NCBI GenBank assembly: GCA_031552655.1
Contig: JAVBML010000049.1
Coordinates: forward strand, 1-7,191
Length of the DNA stretch: 7,191 nt
Reading direction: 5' to 3'
Source: CAZTPH01 sp031552655
GTDB lineage: Bacteria > Pseudomonadota > Gammaproteobacteria > UBA9339
Each line of letters starts with the position of its first letter. Position 1 is the stretch's first letter. Of the stretch, positions 1 to 7,073 are shown piece by piece. Under the pieces are notes generated by a model. It ran no database searches. It had not been told where the DNA came from and saw only the letters and a program-made list of their open reading frames with translations. Made by a program: the position numbers and the translations under genes.

Positions 1-867
1 CAGGAGGTACCTGCAATGAGTGCCATGGAGGTTAGCATTATCCAGGGGAATGTGGGGCAGGAGCAAAAATGGAATGAACAAGAATTTTGGCCGACGCTGC
101 GACTCTATCTTTCCATGATCGAAGAACAACTCGATAAAAAATTAGTTGTTTTACCCGAAGCAGCCATCACAACATTCCCAGAAAATATTAGCAGTACCAT
201 GAAATTGCTTACAAATTCTGCCTTCACTAGAGGTAGCACCGTATTGACAGGAATTCCTCTTCATGATGCAAGTAAAAATATATATTACAATGGAATTATT
301 ACCCTGGGAGCAAATCAAGGAGTGTATCATAAAATACATTTACTACCCTTTGGAGAATATTTACCATGTAAAACTATTCTGCGTTGGTTACATAGATTTT
401 TGTTTATTCCCATGGCTGATTTTACCAGCGGTGGCTATGGTCAGCCAGATATAACCGTGGATACCACGGTTATTGCTCCCTTTATTTGCTATGAAATAGC
501 CTATGCGGATTTGCTACTGCGCTATTTACCTAGGGCTGGATTAATTGTTACGATTAGCGATGATAGCTGGTTTGGGGACTCCATTGCCCAGGCTCAGCAT
601 CTAGAAATAGCGAGAATGCGCTCCATGGAAGTGGGGCGTTACCAGATCTTTGCTAATAATAGAGGTAGCAGTGCTATCATTGATAGCAAGGGAATCATTA
701 TTTTAAAAACTGAACCGTTTCAAAGAGCTGTTTTAAATGGCAAGGTGTTTACATATACTGGAACTACACCCTGGGTTGCCTGGGGGAAGTATCTATTTAT
801 TTTTTTTATATTAGGTTTCTTGGGATTATTTATGCTTAGTTTGTTTTTGGCGAAAAAGCAAAGTTAA
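1..867 (+). CDS. lnt: Apolipoprotein N-acyltransferase (Lnt), C-terminal nitrilase part, cut by window start
   Basis: Lnt transfers a third acyl chain from a phospholipid to the N-terminal cysteine of diacylated lipoproteins at the periplasmic face of the inner membrane. Numbering from the Met at base 16, the carbon-nitrogen hydrolase fold starts at IIQGN (8-12). The family's catalytic triad is present: Glu48 in LPEAA, Lys106 in YHKIHLLPFGEY and Cys158 in FICYE; Glu114 matches the second conserved acidic residue. SDDSWFGDS (181-189) and the QHLEIARMRSMEVGR stretch are typical of Lnt. A single hydrophobic helix (about 257-279) and a short KKQS tail match the last membrane helix of E. coli Lnt. 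Full Lnt is about 510 residues with an N-terminal membrane domain; that part is missing here. The frame stays open to base 1 (QEVPA before the Met), so I treat it as a partial gene. A perfect AGGAGGT at 2-8, 7 bases before the ATG, leaves open a separate or internal start. Function is secure; the start is not. Confidence 0.9.
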   Translation, partial: QEVPAMSAMEVSIIQGNVGQEQKWNEQEFWPTLRLYLSMIEEQLDKKLVVLPEAAITTFPENISSTMKLLTNSAFTRGSTVLTGIPLHDASKNIYYNGIITLGANQGVYHKIHLLPFGEYLPCKTILRWLHRFLFIPMADFTSGGYGQPDITVDTTVIAPFICYEIAYADLLLRYLPRAGLIVTISDDSWFGDSIAQAQHLEIARMRSMEVGRYQIFANNRGSSAIIDSKGIIILKTEPFQRAVLNGKVFTYTGTTPWVAWGKYLFIFFILGFLGLFMLSLFLAKKQS

Positions 868-885
868 TAATTGATTAATAATTAG
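864..885. repeat. Two tandem copies of an 11-base AT-rich unit at the end of lnt
   Basis: TTAATAATT occurs at 864-872 and again at 875-883, an 11-base period, with the first copy containing the lnt stop codon TAA (865-867). No hairpin plus T-run terminator is visible here. The unit is low in complexity, so it may be a chance duplication or replication slippage rather than a functional site. Confidence 0.4.
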
Positions 886-931
886 TGGCTATATCCTTTG
901 CTATGTATATTTTCATTGTCCATTTGATACC

Positions 932-1111
932 ATGAACAGAAATAAATTTAAATACAGTTATCTTCTGCTCTTATTGATTCTCTGTGACCATCATAGGAGA
1001 GAGCATTTTATGTTTTCTGATATCTAGTTTAGCTTAGCGCATTGGCAAAATGTTTCGGAATACTCCCGGGATATTAATACGGGTGATGCGGATCATTTTC
1101 ATTATCTATAA
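932..1111 (+). pseudogene. Possible remnant of a small membrane or secreted protein, broken by an in-frame stop
   Basis: In the gap between lnt and comEC an ATG at 932 opens 31 codons ending at TAG (1025-1027). Its product has a basic start (MNRNKFKYSY) and a run of leucines ending in ILC, like a signal peptide, although LILC is not a good lipobox. The same frame then continues for 27 more sense codons, including AHWQNVSEYSRDIN, to TAA at 1109-1111. There is no Shine-Dalgarno sequence before 932. The two adjacent open halves could be a decayed gene, or simply non-coding DNA with a chance frame. I do not recognise the product. A weak promoter-like pair, TTGATA (924-929) and TTAAAT (948-953) with an 18-base spacer, overlaps its start and could equally serve comEC. 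Confidence 0.22.
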
Positions 1112-1126
1112 TCACTGAATGTCACA

Positions 1127-3421
1127 GTGGATTCTTACATTTTTTCTCGGCGTGGTTACTCCATTTTTTTTAAAACTTTAGCACCATGGTGGTTACCCAT
1201 GGTCTTATTATTCCCTTCATTGCTGGGGATTATTTTAAAAAAATTTAGGATTATGTTTATCGGTGTGCTGGTTTTTGTGGCGGGATTTTTTTGGTCGACC
1301 GTCTATGCGCGGTGGATCACTCATTGGAATTTAGCTAGGGAAAATGAGGGTAAACCCATGGTGGTAACGGGCTATGTGTCTTCTCTACCTCGTCCTTGGG
1401 ATGGAGGAGTGAGCTTTGAGTTTGATACGGAAACCATGGAAAACCGTCATCTGAACACAAAAATTAAGCTTAGTTGCTATGATCGAGAAATGCAGGACAA
1501 AGTATTTATAGGAGATAAGTGGAAGCTAACGGTAAAACTTAGGCGTCCCCATGGTACGCTTAATCCCGGTGGCTTTGACGGTGAAAAACATATGCTGGTA
1601 CGGCATATCAGAGCTACGGGTTATGTGATAGTGGGGGCAACCAATGTGCTCCTTGCTTCCTCTTGGTGTAGCTATCCCATTGGACGTCTGCGAGCGTATT
1701 TAATTAATAGAATTACCAAGATTTTGCCCCAAAATAATTTAGCGGCACCCATAGTTGCCATGGTGCTAGGGTTTGAGGATACCATAGATCAGGAGACTTG
1801 GCGTATTTTGCGGGAAACCGGGACAAGCTATTTAGTTGCCATATCGGGTTTGCATATTGGTTTAGTTGCTAGTTTAGTATTAGTTTTAATTCAATTTCTT
1901 TGGAGATGTTCAAGTATTTTACCTCTCATTATTCCAGCCCGGGAGGCAGGAGTATTAGGTGGCTTAGGGTTGTCTTTAGTGTATGCAGCTATTTCTGGTT
2001 TATCCATTCCAACGAAGCGCGCCTTAGTTATTGTGGTTATATTCAGCATTAGAACATTCCTACGCCAGAGAAATTCCTCCTGGGAGGCGTGGCTTTGGTC
2101 TCTTTTCATAGTATTACTACTCAATCCCATGGCGCCACTAACCATAGGATTTTGGCTATCATTTGTAGCCGTGGCGGCCATCATCTATGTTACTAGCAAT
2201 AGGCAGGGGGTAAGGGCGGGCTGGATCGCTAATTTTGGACATATGCAATTTACAGTCACCCTGGTTCTGTTGCCATTTACTCTATTATTTTTTCAACAAT
2301 TTTCTCTAGTGACCATGGTGGCCAATGCCATTGCCATGCCCGCGGTTTGCTTTGCAGTGATTCCCCTGGCTTTATTTGGTACTCTCCTATTGCTATTTTC
2401 AGAGAATCTAGGTGCTTTATTGCTATTGCTAGCTAGTAAAATTTTTTCATTGGCATGGCATTGGCTGTCATTTTTAGCTAATAATTTTAATTGCAGTTGG
2501 TATCATCCCATTTACAATAGATATGTACTAATTGCTACCATTCTGGGAATTATTCTTTTACTAGCTCCTCGAGGTTTTCCCGCAAGGTATCTTGGTTTGT
2601 TTGGATTGGTACCTCTATTTTTTTATATTCCTCCAATACCTAGCAATGATGGAGAGGTATGGTTTACCTTACTTGATGTGGGCCAAGGGTTAGCGGCAGT
2701 TGTGCAAACTAGGAATCATTTATTACTCTATGATACGGGACTAAAGCTTCCCAGCGGTGACAGTGGTTCCAGAGTAATAATTCCCTATCTAAGGCAAATG
2801 GGCATTGGAAAAATAGATACTATGGTGGTTAGCCATGGAGATAGTGATCACAGTGGAGGAGTCTCCTCCATTCTGCAGGCCATGCCCGTTACTAGAATTG
2901 TTACCAGTGATCCCGGTGCCATTTTACCTCATCCCTCTCAGCACTGCATGGCGGGACAAAAGTGGCGCTGGGATGGCGTTGATTTTACCATGCTTGCACC
3001 CCAGGAGGGCTATGAACTGGAAGGTAACAATGCCTCCTGTGTTTTAAAAATTACCACGGGAGATAACTCCATTTTGTTAACCGGTGACATTGAACGCAGG
3101 ACGGAAAAAAACTTGGTAAAAACTCAAGGGGATAAATTAGGTAGTACTATTTTGATTGCGCCGCACCATGGTAGTGCTACATCTTCAACGAAGGATTTTA
3201 TTGAATCGGTGGTGCCAAAATATGTATTATTTCCCGTGGGATATCGCAATAGATTCCGTTTCCCTGCTAAAAAAATCATGGCGAGATATTTGGCGACCGG
3301 TGCTGATACTTTGAATGTGTCAGAAGCGGGAGCAATTACTTTTAAATTTGATACTAAATCGGCTATACTGTATCCGGAAAAGTATCGCAGTAAAGCCAAG
3401 AGATTTTGGCACGATGGTTGA
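1127..3421 (+). CDS. comEC: ComEC/Rec2 family DNA uptake channel protein (N-terminus probably frameshifted)
   Basis: ComEC forms the inner-membrane channel that carries one DNA strand into the cytoplasm during natural transformation. The open frame gives 764 residues. Two hydrophobic helices (about 22-37 and 43-57) lead into an OB-like domain (about 75-175). The competence membrane domain follows (about 200-500), with the family motif ISGLH at 239-243. The metallo-beta-lactamase-like domain (about 510-745) carries LLDVGQG (515-521), HGDSDHSGG (570-578), LLTGDIE (650-656) and APHHGS (679-684), so the metal-binding residues are intact. The only start in this frame before the first helix is GTG at 1127, with no ribosome binding site and an untypical first 15 residues. 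ATG at 1119, in another frame, reads MSQWILTFFLGVVTPFF, a far better ComEC beginning. It runs into the eight-T tract at 1164-1171, from which a -1 shift or one added T enters the main frame, giving about 767 residues. The stop lies 49 bases before msbA. Identity is secure; whether full-length protein is made is open. Confidence 0.93.
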   Translation: MDSYIFSRRGYSIFFKTLAPWWLPMVLLFPSLLGIILKKFRIMFIGVLVFVAGFFWSTVYARWITHWNLARENEGKPMVVTGYVSSLPRPWDGGVSFEFDTETMENRHLNTKIKLSCYDREMQDKVFIGDKWKLTVKLRRPHGTLNPGGFDGEKHMLVRHIRATGYVIVGATNVLLASSWCSYPIGRLRAYLINRITKILPQNNLAAPIVAMVLGFEDTIDQETWRILRETGTSYLVAISGLHIGLVASLVLVLIQFLWRCSSILPLIIPAREAGVLGGLGLSLVYAAISGLSIPTKRALVIVVIFSIRTFLRQRNSSWEAWLWSLFIVLLLNPMAPLTIGFWLSFVAVAAIIYVTSNRQGVRAGWIANFGHMQFTVTLVLLPFTLLFFQQFSLVTMVANAIAMPAVCFAVIPLALFGTLLLLFSENLGALLLLLASKIFSLAWHWLSFLANNFNCSWYHPIYNRYVLIATILGIILLLAPRGFPARYLGLFGLVPLFFYIPPIPSNDGEVWFTLLDVGQGLAAVVQTRNHLLLYDTGLKLPSGDSGSRVIIPYLRQMGIGKIDTMVVSHGDSDHSGGVSSILQAMPVTRIVTSDPGAILPHPSQHCMAGQKWRWDGVDFTMLAPQEGYELEGNNASCVLKITTGDNSILLTGDIERRTEKNLVKTQGDKLGSTILIAPHHGSATSSTKDFIESVVPKYVLFPVGYRNRFRFPAKKIMARYLATGADTLNVSEAGAITFKFDTKSAILYPEKYRSKAKRFWHDG
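1164..1203 (+). other. Candidate -1 frameshift or slippage site with downstream hairpin in the comEC start region
   Basis: In the frame that starts at ATG 1119, bases 1166-1172 read T TTT TTA, which fits the X XXY YYZ slippery rule and is the heptamer used by HIV-1 gag-pol. It lies within eight T followed by four A. The zero frame stops two codons later at TAG (1179-1181). A -1 shift continues as KTLAPWW into the rest of ComEC. Eleven bases after the heptamer, ACCATGG (1183-1189) can pair with CCATGGT (1197-1203) across a 7-base loop. Known stimulatory structures usually sit 5-9 bases downstream, so the spacing is slightly long, and CCATGG is common throughout this window. A fixed or artefactual single-T deletion explains the data equally well. 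Confidence 0.45.
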
Positions 3422-3470
3422 TTTTAGAACTGACCAGAAACAAAAAATTATTTAGTGAAAGTGGAGTTAG

Positions 3471-5219
3471 ATGGATAAGAATAAAAAATATGATAGCTGG
3501 AACGTCTATCTAAGATTGCTTAAAACGGCATCACCCTACTGGCTGTCGTTTGTAATTGGTATTTTTGGCACAGTATTTGCGGTGGCAACGGATGCTAGCC
3601 TAACCTGGGCTATTAAACCTTTGCTTAGTAATTGGTCAACGGCCAGCCATGCCCCGTGGTTTCATTTTTTACCCCTCATTGTTATTGCGGTTTTAACTTT
3701 ACGCGGCGTATCCTATTTTTTATCCTCTTACTATCTAACTAGTGTTGGTAGAAATATAGTGAGGGATTTTAGGCAGCGCATCTTTGCTCATTTGCTATTT
3801 CTTCCGGCCAGCTACTATGACCAGGAAACTTCGGGAAAACTGTTGTCCACATTGATCTATAATACGGAACAGGTGTCAACTTCGGCTACGGAGGCGCTAA
3901 TTACTTTGCTTCAGGAGGGTATGTTTTTAATTAGTTTACTGATGGTAATGTTTTTTCTTAGTTGGCAGTTAACTTTGATGTTTTTGATAACGGCCCCCGT
4001 GGTAACTTTTATTATACGTTTTACATCCCAGCGACTGCGTAATCTTAGTAGCAATGTGCAGGGAACCATGGGCAATTTAACTCAAATTGCTTCCGAAGGA
4101 ATAGAAAATTATAAGGTTATTAGAATTTTTGGCGGTGAAGAATATGAGAGGAAGAGATTCTTTGCCGCTGCCCATGATAATCGTAATCGGGAGATGAAAG
4201 TAGTGGTTACCAGCTCCCTGGGTAGCGGTATCACTCAGATTATTACCGCTATTCCCCTGGCCGCTATTTTATTTGTGGCTACTACCACTTCTCTCTATCA
4301 GAAATTAAGTGCCGCTACGCTAAGTGCTTTTGTTTTTTCCATTATTAGGTTGCTTACTCCCCTGCGTCGTCTTACGAAAATCAATGCTGAAATACAAAAG
4401 GGAGTTGCAGGAGCCCAAAGTATCTTTTCTTTGTTAAATGAAGAATTAGAGGATAACCGCGGGCAAGTGGTGTTGGAAAGATCTTTGGGAAACATAGAGT
4501 ACCGCAATGTTGCATTTAGGTATCCCAGTTCCCAGCGCATGATTTTGCAGGATATAAACTTTAAAGCTAGGTCGGGGCAGGTTATTGCCTTGGTTGGAGC
4601 TTCCGGAGGAGGAAAATCTACCTTGGTAAATTTGTTACCCCGTTTTTATGAACCTCTAGATGGAGCGATATTGATTGATGGGGTAGACATTAGGGAATAC
4701 CAGCTATCCTCCTTGAGAAAACAATTTTCCTTGGTTTCTCAGCATTTGACGCTGTTTGATGATACCATAGCACGTAACATTGCCTATGGAATCTTTGATA
4801 AAACTCCCCGAGCTAGAATTATGGAAGTTGCTGAAGCTGCCTATTTAATGGAGTTCGTTGAGAATTTACCTCGGGGGTTAGATACGATGGTTGGTGAAAA
4901 TGGTTTGTTGCTATCGGGAGGACAACGCCAAAGAATCGCCATTGCTAGAGCCCTATTAAAGGATGCTCCTATTTTGATTTTGGATGAGGCTACTTCCTCC
5001 TTGGACACTCAATCGGAAAGATATATTCAACAGGCACTGAATAATTTGATGAGTAGACGCACAACGCTAGTAATTGCCCATCGGTTATCTACCATAGAAC
5101 ATGCAGACAACATTATTGTCATTGATCATGGGAAAATTGTGGAAAGCGGTAAGCACGGTGAATTGCTAGCTGCCGGTGGTTACTATGCAAAGTTGTATAA
5201 TATGCAATTTCGGGAGTGA
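3471..5219 (+). CDS. msbA: Lipid A export ATP-binding/permease protein MsbA
   Basis: MsbA is a homodimeric half-size ABC exporter that flips core-lipid A from the inner to the outer leaflet of the inner membrane before LPS transport. The 582 residues equal the E. coli length, and the nucleotide-binding motifs fall at the same residue numbers: Walker A GASGGGKST 376-384 with Lys382, Q-loop Gln424, signature LSGGQ 481-485, Walker B ILILDE 501-506 with catalytic Glu506, D-loop SSLD 509-512 and H-loop His537. The N-terminal half (about 20-305) is a six-helix transmembrane domain, including GRNIVRDFRQRIFAHLL, which is typical of bacterial lipid exporters. ATG 3471 is preceded by GGAG (3463-3466) with a short 4-base gap. 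The gene follows comEC after 49 bases with no visible terminator, and its stop overlaps the start of lpxK, so MsbA and LpxK are probably translationally coupled. I see no defect. Confidence 0.97.
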   Translation: MDKNKKYDSWNVYLRLLKTASPYWLSFVIGIFGTVFAVATDASLTWAIKPLLSNWSTASHAPWFHFLPLIVIAVLTLRGVSYFLSSYYLTSVGRNIVRDFRQRIFAHLLFLPASYYDQETSGKLLSTLIYNTEQVSTSATEALITLLQEGMFLISLLMVMFFLSWQLTLMFLITAPVVTFIIRFTSQRLRNLSSNVQGTMGNLTQIASEGIENYKVIRIFGGEEYERKRFFAAAHDNRNREMKVVVTSSLGSGITQIITAIPLAAILFVATTTSLYQKLSAATLSAFVFSIIRLLTPLRRLTKINAEIQKGVAGAQSIFSLLNEELEDNRGQVVLERSLGNIEYRNVAFRYPSSQRMILQDINFKARSGQVIALVGASGGGKSTLVNLLPRFYEPLDGAILIDGVDIREYQLSSLRKQFSLVSQHLTLFDDTIARNIAYGIFDKTPRARIMEVAEAAYLMEFVENLPRGLDTMVGENGLLLSGGQRQRIAIARALLKDAPILILDEATSSLDTQSERYIQQALNNLMSRRTTLVIAHRLSTIEHADNIIVIDHGKIVESGKHGELLAAGGYYAKLYNMQFRE

Positions 5220-6241
5220 AGGTTACCTTGGTGAAGCTACTGTTACCGCGATTTTGGTATCGGCGAGGATTTTCTAGTTATTTACTTGCTCCCCTGGCTT
5301 TTATCTATGGCATTGCTGCTATCTGTCGTAGAAGTTACTACAAAATTTTTCGAGGAAAAAAACTCGGAGTTCCGATAGTTGTGGTAGGTAATATAACCGT
5401 TGGTGGTGCAGGTAAAACGCCCCTGGTTATTCATTTAGTAAATTTATTGCGGGGCGATGGCTATCGGGTGGGAGTTGTTAGCCGTGGCTACGGCAGAAAA
5501 AATAGAAACACTTTGGCAGTTACCGAGGGTAGTTTGGTAGCCGATGTTGGTGATGAACCTCTGCTGATATTCAATAAAACGAAGGCCGTGGTTGTGGTGG
5601 GAAAGCACAGAGTTGATGCAGCTGATGTTGCCATTTCCCTAGGATGTAATGTTATTATTAGTGATGATGGACTGCAACATTATGCATTGGAGCGAGATGT
5701 GGAAATTGTGGTAGTTGACCATGGCTTTAGGTTTGGCAATGGTTTCTATTTGCCCGCTGGTCCCTTGCGGGAATCAGTGGCTCGCCTACGGACGGTTGAT
5801 TTTATTATAGAGAACTTTAATACCGCTAGTGGAATTTCCGTAGATAATTTCTCCGGCGATGGATTTTGGTTGGAGGTTCTAGGTTTTCGTAATATGTCCC
5901 ACGGCACTTTGTGTCAAGATATTGATTTTTTTAGAGATAAAGCTATCCATGCGGTGGCAGCCATTGGCCGTCCGGAGAAATTTTTTGATACCCTAGATAC
6001 TCTGGGATTGAGTTTTAGAAAATCTGTTTTTCCGGATCACCATGAATTCAAAGTGGGAGATTTTTTCTCTGGCACTGAAGAAATGGTTGTTATGACGGAG
6101 AAAGATAGTGTAAAATGTAAAGTACTAGCTAGAGAGAACTTTTGGTGTCTAGAGGTTAAGGTTCACATGGTTGGTGATTTTGATCTTCGTTTACTAAAAA
6201 AGCTTAGAGGTTATAATTTAGAAAAACAGAATTTTAATTAA
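5216..6241 (+). CDS. lpxK: Tetraacyldisaccharide 4'-kinase LpxK
   Basis: LpxK phosphorylates the 4' position of tetraacyldisaccharide 1-phosphate to make lipid IVA, on the cytoplasmic face of the inner membrane. The 341 residues are close to the usual 330. A hydrophobic stretch (about 20-37) probably anchors the N-terminus. The P-loop GNITVGGAGKT lies at 58-68, followed by RVGVVSRGYGRK (84-95), GDEP (112-115), SDDGLQHY (149-156) and FGNGFYLPAGPLRE (173-186), all conserved in the family. FPDHHEF (272-278) and MTEKDSVKC (293-301) mark the C-terminal lobe, with a conserved active-site His. The start is GTG 5216, within the GTGA overlap with the msbA stop, which makes coupled translation likely; a second in-frame GTG at 5231 is possible. 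In many gammaproteobacteria a Trm112-like gene and kdsB follow; here a small unknown gene does instead. Confidence 0.96.
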   Translation: MKVTLVKLLLPRFWYRRGFSSYLLAPLAFIYGIAAICRRSYYKIFRGKKLGVPIVVVGNITVGGAGKTPLVIHLVNLLRGDGYRVGVVSRGYGRKNRNTLAVTEGSLVADVGDEPLLIFNKTKAVVVVGKHRVDAADVAISLGCNVIISDDGLQHYALERDVEIVVVDHGFRFGNGFYLPAGPLRESVARLRTVDFIIENFNTASGISVDNFSGDGFWLEVLGFRNMSHGTLCQDIDFFRDKAIHAVAAIGRPEKFFDTLDTLGLSFRKSVFPDHHEFKVGDFFSGTEEMVVMTEKDSVKCKVLARENFWCLEVKVHMVGDFDLRLLKKLRGYNLEKQNFN

Positions 6242-6253
6242 AGATAATTAATA

Positions 6254-6260
6254 GGGAGGA
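6254..6260 (+). promoter_or_regulatory. Strong ribosome binding site for the small gene after lpxK
   Basis: GGGAGGA lies 7 bases before ATG 6268, close to the ideal match and spacing for the 16S rRNA 3' end. It is much better than the sites before msbA or comEC, fixes the start of the small gene and suggests that its product is made in quantity even if transcribed from the upstream operon. Confidence 0.75.
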
Positions 6261-6267
6261 TTTTACT

Positions 6268-6618
6268 ATGGCAGATTTGTCTAAAATTGGCGATAAATTG
6301 GGATTGCAAAAAATTATCAATGATATGAAATCAATAATTTCTCCAGTGGTAATTCCTGAAGCTAATAAGGATAATCCCAGGGGTTATTATCTATCGGAAC
6401 TGTCAAAGGCTAGCAATGAACTTGCGGAGCATCACCTAAAGCAGGCAGATATTATTGCTAGAATTAGTAACCTATTGGGAAGCTTACATCAAGAAATAAC
6501 CGGTGCTAAAAAGGATGTTGTCGCTGAAACAGTTAGGGACGCTGCGGTGTCATCCGATGATGTGGCTAAAGTTGTAACAGAACAGCCTCCGGCTGCGGAA
6601 ATTAAATCCGATGAATAG
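6268..6618 (+). CDS. Small helical protein of unknown function, downstream of lpxK
   Basis: I do not recognise this 116-residue protein. It has no signal peptide or membrane segment and should be cytoplasmic. An amphipathic first part (1-28, with KIGDKLGLQKIINDMKSII) leads to a Pro-rich linker (SPVVIPEANKDNPRG, 25-39). A long predicted helix with spaced Leu/Ile/Ala residues (about 40-80) could form a coiled coil, and the tail is Ala/Val/Glu-rich and acidic. That layout recalls small structural or adaptor proteins rather than enzymes. The strong ribosome binding site, ordinary codon use and clean stop argue for a real gene. It begins 26 bases after the lpxK stop with no terminator between, so it is probably the last gene of the msbA-lpxK transcript. 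A link to lipid A synthesis is suggested only by position; a lineage-restricted small protein is equally likely. Confidence 0.82.
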   Translation: MADLSKIGDKLGLQKIINDMKSIISPVVIPEANKDNPRGYYLSELSKASNELAEHHLKQADIIARISNLLGSLHQEITGAKKDVVAETVRDAAVSSDDVAKVVTEQPPAAEIKSDE

Positions 6619-6631
6619 ATTTAACTAGCCC

Positions 6632-6660
6632 TTGACGATGGGAATATCTAGTAATAAGAT
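6632..6660 (+). promoter_or_regulatory. Sigma70-type promoter for tRNA-Asn
   Basis: TTGACG (6632-6637) matches five of six bases of the -35 consensus and TAAGAT (6655-6660) four of six of the -10, with the optimal 17-base spacer. Transcription would start near 6667, leaving a leader of about 16 bases before the tRNA. It lies 13 bases after the stop of the small gene, and no terminator separates them, so read-through from the operon is also possible. Confidence 0.6.
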
Positions 6661-6682
6661 AGCTTCAGTGTTTGCAATATAT

Positions 6683-6757
<75 letters not shown>

Positions 6758-6818
6758 GATTGAATGAGGTTTTTGGTCAAATTAACTCGATTCAAGCCAT
6801 CTTGTGGAATTTTTGCGG

Positions 6819-6834
6819 GAGCTAGTTTTAGCTC
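6819..6834. repeat. Perfect 6-bp inverted repeat (small hairpin)
   Basis: GAGCTA (6819-6824) and TAGCTC (6829-6834) can form a hairpin with a 4-base loop. TTGCG (6813-6817) and CGCAA (6848-6852) could add an outer stem. No T-run follows on either strand, so it does not fit an intrinsic terminator. It lies about 60 bases after the tRNA and might act in 3' processing, or mean nothing. Confidence 0.45.
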
Positions 6835-7073
6835 TAATAAATCTATTCGCAATTAATTGTGCAGTGCCACATTTGGTACGGATAGCCATATTTAAGACCT
6901 TATTTATCATAGACAAAGATACCTAATTTAGAATATATTTGCTCATAGCTTAGATTTTTTCAATGGACACAATTTTATTTGATCAAGATGTTTATGGACA
7001 AACCCCGCTCCAATGATATAGGTGCCTAAAAACTAATAATATTTTCTATACAGGAGTGCCGCTAACTCATGAA

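Noticed and set aside
263..454. 63-codon plus-strand frame inside lnt
   Set aside because: It is a shadow of the nitrilase domain, whose catalytic Lys lies in the other frame.
800..807. A second eight-T tract, within lnt, considered as another slippage site
   Set aside because: The reading frame through it is intact and encodes the expected membrane helix (FIFFIL).
871..897. TTGATT and TATCCT after lnt considered as a promoter
   Set aside because: The spacer is only 15 bases and both boxes are weak.
1891..2184. 97-codon open frame on the minus strand inside comEC
   Set aside because: It is antisense to the conserved channel domain, has no ribosome binding site, and its product shows no recognisable features.
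2835..3047. 70-codon plus-strand frame overlapping the ComEC HGDSDHSGG region
   Set aside because: It is an out-of-frame shadow of a conserved domain, with no start signal.
3124..3399. 91-codon open frame on the minus strand within the 3' end of comEC
   Set aside because: It mirrors the metallo-beta-lactamase domain, whose conserved motifs prove the plus strand is coding.
4298..4540. 80-codon minus-strand frame inside msbA
   Set aside because: It is antisense to msbA, which is intact and colinear with the E. coli protein.
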